Part shown: piece after piece, positions 60,611 through 64,000 of the stretch
Layout: each line of letters starts with the position of its first letter
Position numbering within the stretch: the first letter of the stretch is position 1
Source of the DNA: Actinomycetota bacterium
GTDB taxonomy: Bacteria > Actinomycetota > Acidimicrobiia > Acidimicrobiales > Ilumatobacteraceae
Length of the DNA: 64,000 bases
Assembly (NCBI GenBank): GCA_016871355.1
Contig: VFZC01000011.1
Location: forward strand, 1 to 64,000
Direction of reading: 5' to 3'
Position numbers and translations under genes: made by a program
Notes under the pieces: model-generated
What the model was told of the DNA's origin: nothing
The model's database searches: none
What the model saw: only the letters and a program-made list of their open reading frames with translations

Positions 60611-61695
60611 CGAGTTTCGACGACGTGGATCCCGATGTGGAGGCCGAACTTGCGTCGGCTTTCACTGAGCACGAGATCGATGATGATCACGGTGACGATG
60701 AGCACGACGTGTCGCGCACGAGCACACGTGAACCATGGCGTCGTTTGCCGCGCCCCGACCTGATCGGATGGGCCAAACGCTCGCGCACTTCCCCTGCCAA
60801 GCCGTCGAACAAGCCGTCGACAGCCAAGTCGTCGACCGCGAAGACATTGAACAAGCCGTCGGGGCCAGCGAAGAAGAGCGTGGGTGGCAAGACCCGCTTC
60901 GTGATCTCCGACGATGCGCCGCGGACCGAACGTGGCACTCAAGCCGCCCCCATCGGACGCTCGCGATTTCGCGAGCGCCGCATCGCGGTTCGTCGCGCGG
61001 CCGGACGTCGTCGTCTGCGTTGGGTCGTGGTGATCGGCGGTGTGGTCGCGGTGGCGCTCGTCGCGCTCGTGTTGCTGGCCAGCCCGATCCTGTCCGTCCG
61101 CCGGGTCGACGTGGAGGGTGTCGTCTACGCCGACCCCGAACGAGTCGGTGAAGTCGTGGCGTCGCTGAAAGGCGACCCGATCCTCACCGCCGACTTGTCG
61201 GGAGCCGAGTCCGATCTCGAAGCCATTGCCTGGATCAAGGCGGCGCGAGTGTCGATGCATCTTCCCTCGCGCGTGATGATCCAGATCGCCGAACGAACAC
61301 CGATGGCCTTCTTCCGAGCCGTCGACGGGTTCAACCGTGTGATCGACATCGACGGTCGGGTGCTCGACGTCATCGAAGGCGACCCGGTCGACTACCCGCC
61401 CATCCGGGGGACCGGCCCCAACGCGACCCCGGGCGACCTCGTGGGCCAACCGTTCCTCGGTGCGGTGCAGCTCCTGAATGCGCTGCCCCGCGACCTACGC
61501 CTGCGGGTCATCGCGGCCGTCGCCAGTCCGGAGGGCGAGTTGTCCCTCGAGTTGACCGATGGGGTCACGGTTCTGTTCGGCCGACCCGAAGGATTCCAGG
61601 ACAAATTGGTCGGGGTGGTCAACGAGATCAAGCGACAGGGCTCGCGCTCCTATTCGGTGATCGACGTCTCGACCGGCGAGCCGAGCGTCCGCTGA
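60607..61695 (+). CDS. ftsQ: cell division protein FtsQ
   Basis: A 362-residue bitopic protein. The cytoplasmic tail is long (about 137 residues), acidic first and then Lys/Ser/Pro-rich. One membrane helix spans about 139-160. A POTRA domain (VRRVDVEGVVYADPERV) and the FtsQ beta domain (RVIDIDGRVLDVI) follow. It links FtsL/FtsB to the division enzymes. The ATG overlaps the murB stop. Confidence 0.92.
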   Translation: MTSFDDVDPDVEAELASAFTEHEIDDDHGDDEHDVSRTSTREPWRRLPRPDLIGWAKRSRTSPAKPSNKPSTAKSSTAKTLNKPSGPAKKSVGGKTRFVISDDAPRTERGTQAAPIGRSRFRERRIAVRRAAGRRRLRWVVVIGGVVAVALVALVLLASPILSVRRVDVEGVVYADPERVGEVVASLKGDPILTADLSGAESDLEAIAWIKAARVSMHLPSRVMIQIAERTPMAFFRAVDGFNRVIDIDGRVLDVIEGDPVDYPPIRGTGPNATPGDLVGQPFLGAVQLLNALPRDLRLRVIAAVASPEGELSLELTDGVTVLFGRPEGFQDKLVGVVNEIKRQGSRSYSVIDVSTGEPSVR

Positions 61696-61765
61696 GGTCC
61701 GGGTATCCCACCACCCCTGCCCCTGAACTGCGAGAATGTGCCCCAACTCTGAATCGGAGGAGTCG

Positions 61766-62878
61766 ATGGCCGGGAGCCGCAACAACTACATCTGCCAGAT
61801 CAAGGTGGTCGGCGTGGGCGGAGGCGGAGTCAACGCCGTCAACCGCATGATCGAGCGCAACCTCCGCGGTGTCGAGTTCATCGCCATCAACACCGACATC
61901 CAGGCCCTCATGACCAGCGATGCTGAGTTGAAGCTCGACATCGGCCGCGAACTCACTCGCGGTCTCGGCGCCGGAAGCGACCCCGAAGTGGGTCGTCAGG
62001 CCGCCGAAGCGCATCGCGACGAGATCGAGGACGCCCTCAAGGGCTCCGACATGGTCTTCATCGCTGCCGGTGAAGGTGGCGGAACCGGTACCGGTGCCGC
62101 GCCCATCGTGGCCGAGATCGCCAAGAGCGTCGGCGCACTCACCATCGGCATCGTCACGCGTCCGTTCTCGTTCGAGGGCCGCCGTCGTGCGGTGCAGGCC
62201 GACTCCGGCATCGCCAAGCTCAAGGAGAAGGTCGACACGCTCATCGTCGTACCGAACGATCGTCTGTTGTCGGTCGTCGACTCGCGCGACACCGTCATCG
62301 AAGCCTTCAGCAAGGCCGATGAGGTCCTGCACAGCGGCGTGTCGGGTATCTCCGAACTCATCACCCATCCGGGACTCATCAACACCGACTTCGCCGACGT
62401 GAAGATGACTCTCCAGAACGCCGGTTCGGCGCTCATGGGCATCGGTACCGCGAGTGGCGACAGCCGTGCGCGCGATGCCGCTCTCAAGGCCTTGTCGAGC
62501 AATCTGCTCGAAGCATCCATCGAAGGTGCCCGGGGAGTTCTGCTCAACGTCACCGGTCCGTCCACCATGACGCTCATGGAGATGAACGAAGCCGCCGAGA
62601 TCATCCACGGCATCGCCCATCAGGACGCCAACATCATCTTCGGAACCGTCATCAACGACGAGATGGGCGACGAGGTCAAGGTGACCGTCATCGCGGCCGG
62701 CTTCGATCGCTGGGACGGTGCGCCGCAGGTCAAGCCCACCGCGCGTCCGTCCGGTCGTTCGGCGCCGAAGGACGCTCGTCCGTCGGCGCCGTCCAAGGAC
62801 ATCTTCGCGTCCGATCCGTTGTCGTTCGGCGACGGTGACGGTGACGACGATTTCGACGTTCCGTCGTTCTTGAAGTAA
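61766..62878 (+). CDS. ftsZ: cell division protein FtsZ
   Basis: A 370-residue tubulin homologue that forms the Z-ring. The GTP-binding signature GGGTGTG is at 104-110, the synergy loop is NTDFADVK, and the short C-terminal peptide ends [18 protein letters not shown] at about 61755-61762 is the Shine-Dalgarno for the ATG at 61766. The 70-base gap after ftsQ contains a weak -10-like GAGAAT (61732-61737), so ftsZ may have its own promoter. No ftsA is present, as in other actinobacteria. Confidence 0.97.
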   Translation: MAGSRNNYICQIKVVGVGGGGVNAVNRMIERNLRGVEFIAINTDIQALMTSDAELKLDIGRELTRGLGAGSDPEVGRQAAEAHRDEIEDALKGSDMVFIAAGEGGGTGTGAAPIVAEIAKSVGALTIGIVTRPFSFEGRRRAVQADSGIAKLKEKVDTLIVVPNDRLLSVVDSRDTVIEAFSKADEVLHSGVSGISELITHPGLINTDFADVKMTLQNAGSALMGIGTASGDSRARDAALKALSSNLLEASIEGARGVLLNVTGPSTMTLMEMNEAAEIIHGIAHQDANIIFGTVINDEMGDEVKVTVIAAGFDRWDGAPQVKPTARPSGRSAPKDARPSAPSKDIFASDPLSFGDGDGDDDFDVPSFLK

Positions 62879-62883
62879 CCGCC

Positions 62884-63564
62884 GTGGCCGCCCTGGTGGC
62901 CTGGCCCAGTCGACCCGAGGTCACGTTCGCCATCGGTACACGCCGTGACGGCGACGCTCGTCTCGACGGTCCCGAGTGGGGTCGGGTCACGTCGACCATC
63001 AATGCTTCGCGCTGGACATTGCTCACCGAAGAACACGGCAACGTCGTGCGGGTGGTCGACACGGCCGGAGAACACTGCGGTCGTGACGGAGACGCGATCA
63101 TGACGTCGGCCGTGTCGACTCCCATTGGCGTGTGGGTCGGAGATTGTGCGCCGATCGGATTGGTGGGGGACCGGTCGATCGCGGTCGTGCACGCCGGTTG
63201 GCGCGGACTCGAGAACGGTGTGGTGGAAGCCGCGGTCGACGCCATGGTGTCGACGGGCGACGTGTTGCGGGGCGCGATGATCGGGCCGCACATCCGAACG
63301 TGTTGCTACGAGTTCGGATCGGGTGATCTCGATCGACTGGCCCATCGTTTCGGCGCGGCGGTGCGCGGCGTCACGCGAGAATCACGACCGGCCTTCGACG
63401 TGAACGCCGCGATCCGCATCGTTCTCGGGCGGTCGCGTGTCGTGTCGATCGTCGACGTGGACCGTTGCACCGGGTGTCGCGCCGATGCGTTCTTCTCGCA
63501 CCGCGTCCGTCGCGAGAACGAGCGACACCTTTTCGGTGCCTGGATCACGGAGTCGCCGGCATGA
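62884..63564 (+). CDS. pgeF: PgeF/YfiH family multicopper-type purine nucleoside enzyme
   Basis: A 226-residue protein of the laccase-like family. GDCAPIGL, VVHAGWRG and IGPHIRTCCYEFG hold the zinc-site Cys and His residues. Members were called polyphenol oxidases. More recent work gives purine-nucleoside phosphorolysis or correction of a peptidoglycan-precursor error. The dcw position supports a wall role. GTG start 5 bases after ftsZ. Confidence 0.9.
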   Translation: MAALVAWPSRPEVTFAIGTRRDGDARLDGPEWGRVTSTINASRWTLLTEEHGNVVRVVDTAGEHCGRDGDAIMTSAVSTPIGVWVGDCAPIGLVGDRSIAVVHAGWRGLENGVVEAAVDAMVSTGDVLRGAMIGPHIRTCCYEFGSGDLDRLAHRFGAAVRGVTRESRPAFDVNAAIRIVLGRSRVVSIVDVDRCTGCRADAFFSHRVRRENERHLFGAWITESPA

Positions 63565-63584
63565 ACGAGCCAGCATGAACGATC
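63559..63584 (+). repeat. 14-base tandem duplication across the pgeF stop and yggS start
   Basis: GCATGAACGAGCCA (63559-63572) is followed at once by GCATGAACGATC (63573-63584). The first copy holds the pgeF stop and a spare ATG; the second holds the yggS ATG. Confidence 0.85.
63561..63578 (+). other. five-codon minicistron MNEPA between pgeF and yggS
   Basis: ATG at 63561 overlaps the pgeF stop (ATGA). After MNEPA, its own TGA overlaps the yggS ATG (ATGA again). It may pass ribosomes from pgeF to yggS, or may be a passive result of the tandem duplication. No evidence of a functional peptide. Confidence 0.4.
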
Positions 63585-64000
63585 TTGTTGCTCAGCGGCT
63601 GAACGCGATCGACGCCCGGATTCGTGAGCGAACCGATCGTCACGTCACGGTGATCGCCGTCACCAAGGCGTTTGGCGTCGACACCGTACGGGCCGCGGTG
63701 GCGGCCGGTTGTCGTGACATCGGCGAGAACTACGCCCAGGAACTGGTCGACAAGATGCGCGAATACGGCGAGCACGATCGACCCACTGTGCACTTCATCG
63801 GCCGACTGCAGTCGAACAAGGTCAAGATGTTGGCGCCCGTGGTCGACGTCTGGCAGTCGGTCGACCGAGTGTCTCTGGTGGACGAAATCGCTCGGCGAGC
63901 CCCGGGCGCGCGCATCTTCGTGCAGGTGAACGCCACGGGTGAAGCCGACAAGGGAGGCTGCGAACCGGGACTCGTTCCCGAACTCGTCGAGACCGCGCGG
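63575..64000 (+). CDS. yggS: YggS/PLPBP family PLP homeostasis protein, cut by window end
   Basis: The first 142 residues of a PLP-binding protein with an alanine-racemase N-domain-like barrel. The PLP-bearing Lys31 is in VIAVTKAFG, and IGENYAQELVDK and HFIGRLQSNK are family hallmarks. These proteins balance free PLP and are found after ftsZ in many Gram-positives. The frame stays open to the end of the window, so about 85 residues are missing. Confidence 0.92.
   Translation, partial: MNDLVAQRLNAIDARIRERTDRHVTVIAVTKAFGVDTVRAAVAAGCRDIGENYAQELVDKMREYGEHDRPTVHFIGRLQSNKVKMLAPVVDVWQSVDRVSLVDEIARRAPGARIFVQVNATGEADKGGCEPGLVPELVETAR

Noticed and set aside
1-64000. CRISPR arrays, tRNA or rRNA genes, insertion sequences and attachment sites
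   Set aside because: I read the gaps on both strands and saw no spaced direct repeats of CRISPR type, cloverleaf, transposase or terminal inverted repeats; gaps are too short for most of these.

Overview
The window is a gene-dense piece of a high-GC bacterial chromosome from an actinobacterium, probably the class Acidimicrobiia (Ilumatobacter-like). The actinobacterial signs are an MtrA/MtrB two-component pair followed by a GerMN lipoprotein, a DUF3040 membrane protein, a PimB-like mannosyltransferase, a Ppm1-type GT2, a dcw cluster with no ftsA, frequent GTG starts, and -10-like hexamers sitting directly before start codons (leaderless transcripts). The class call is inference. It rests on the overall set and on long Thr/Pro linkers in secreted proteins. 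I count 66 protein genes, two of them cut by the window edges. I see no tRNA or rRNA gene, insertion sequence, prophage, CRISPR array or pseudogene. No stretch over 300 bases lacks a gene; the largest gap is 175 bases (48134-48308), and it holds the mraZ control region.

Layout. 1-2001: the tail of an EAL-domain protein, then a minus-strand cysteine-desulfurase-like gene and a small basic protein. 2059-7205: tig-clpP-clpX-folC-ndk, protein quality control with folate and nucleotide metabolism. 7239-13221: mreB-mreC-mreD-mrdA-rodA, the cell-elongation machinery. 13245-18250: a B12/radical-SAM protein with its DUF2344 partner, RNase E/G, and ribosomal proteins L21 and L27. 18264-23446: an inverted dNTPase gene, obgE-proB, and murJ (lipid II flippase). 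23511-27815: a MoxR-type ATPase with a VWA partner, a histidine phosphatase and a GMC oxidoreductase. 27847-33995: a Cys-rich mini-protein, queG, a PimB-like transferase, a membrane protein, a SRPBCC protein, a ROK kinase, an aminotransferase and an ACT/GAF protein. 34002-43059: glpK, phosphofructokinase, a GerMN lipoprotein with mtrB and mtrA, an inositol-phosphatase-family gene, ppm1, dinB and DUF3040. 43085-48133: a second ROK kinase, acyl-CoA dehydrogenase, HNH nuclease, a lipoate-ligase-like protein and a secreted M23 peptidase. 48309-64000: the division and cell-wall cluster mraZ-rsmH-ftsL-ftsI-murE-mraY-murD-ftsW-murG-murC-murB-ftsQ-ftsZ-pgeF-yggS.

The genes work together mainly in envelope building. 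The mre/mrdA/rodA block makes the lateral wall. The dcw block makes lipid II and the septum. MurJ flips lipid II, the M23 enzyme may cut the wall, and MtrAB with its lipoprotein probably senses envelope state. Most neighbours overlap by ATGA or GTGA, so translational coupling is the rule.

I did not find a clearly new defence or mobile system. The most useful leads are in the wall pathway and in gene control. murF is absent from the dcw cluster. MurG, MurC and MurD carry altered signature motifs. A ten-base-phased G(T/A)GG array precedes mraZ. A shared bidirectional -10 element drives two leaderless genes. Short tandem duplications lie exactly across several stop codons.
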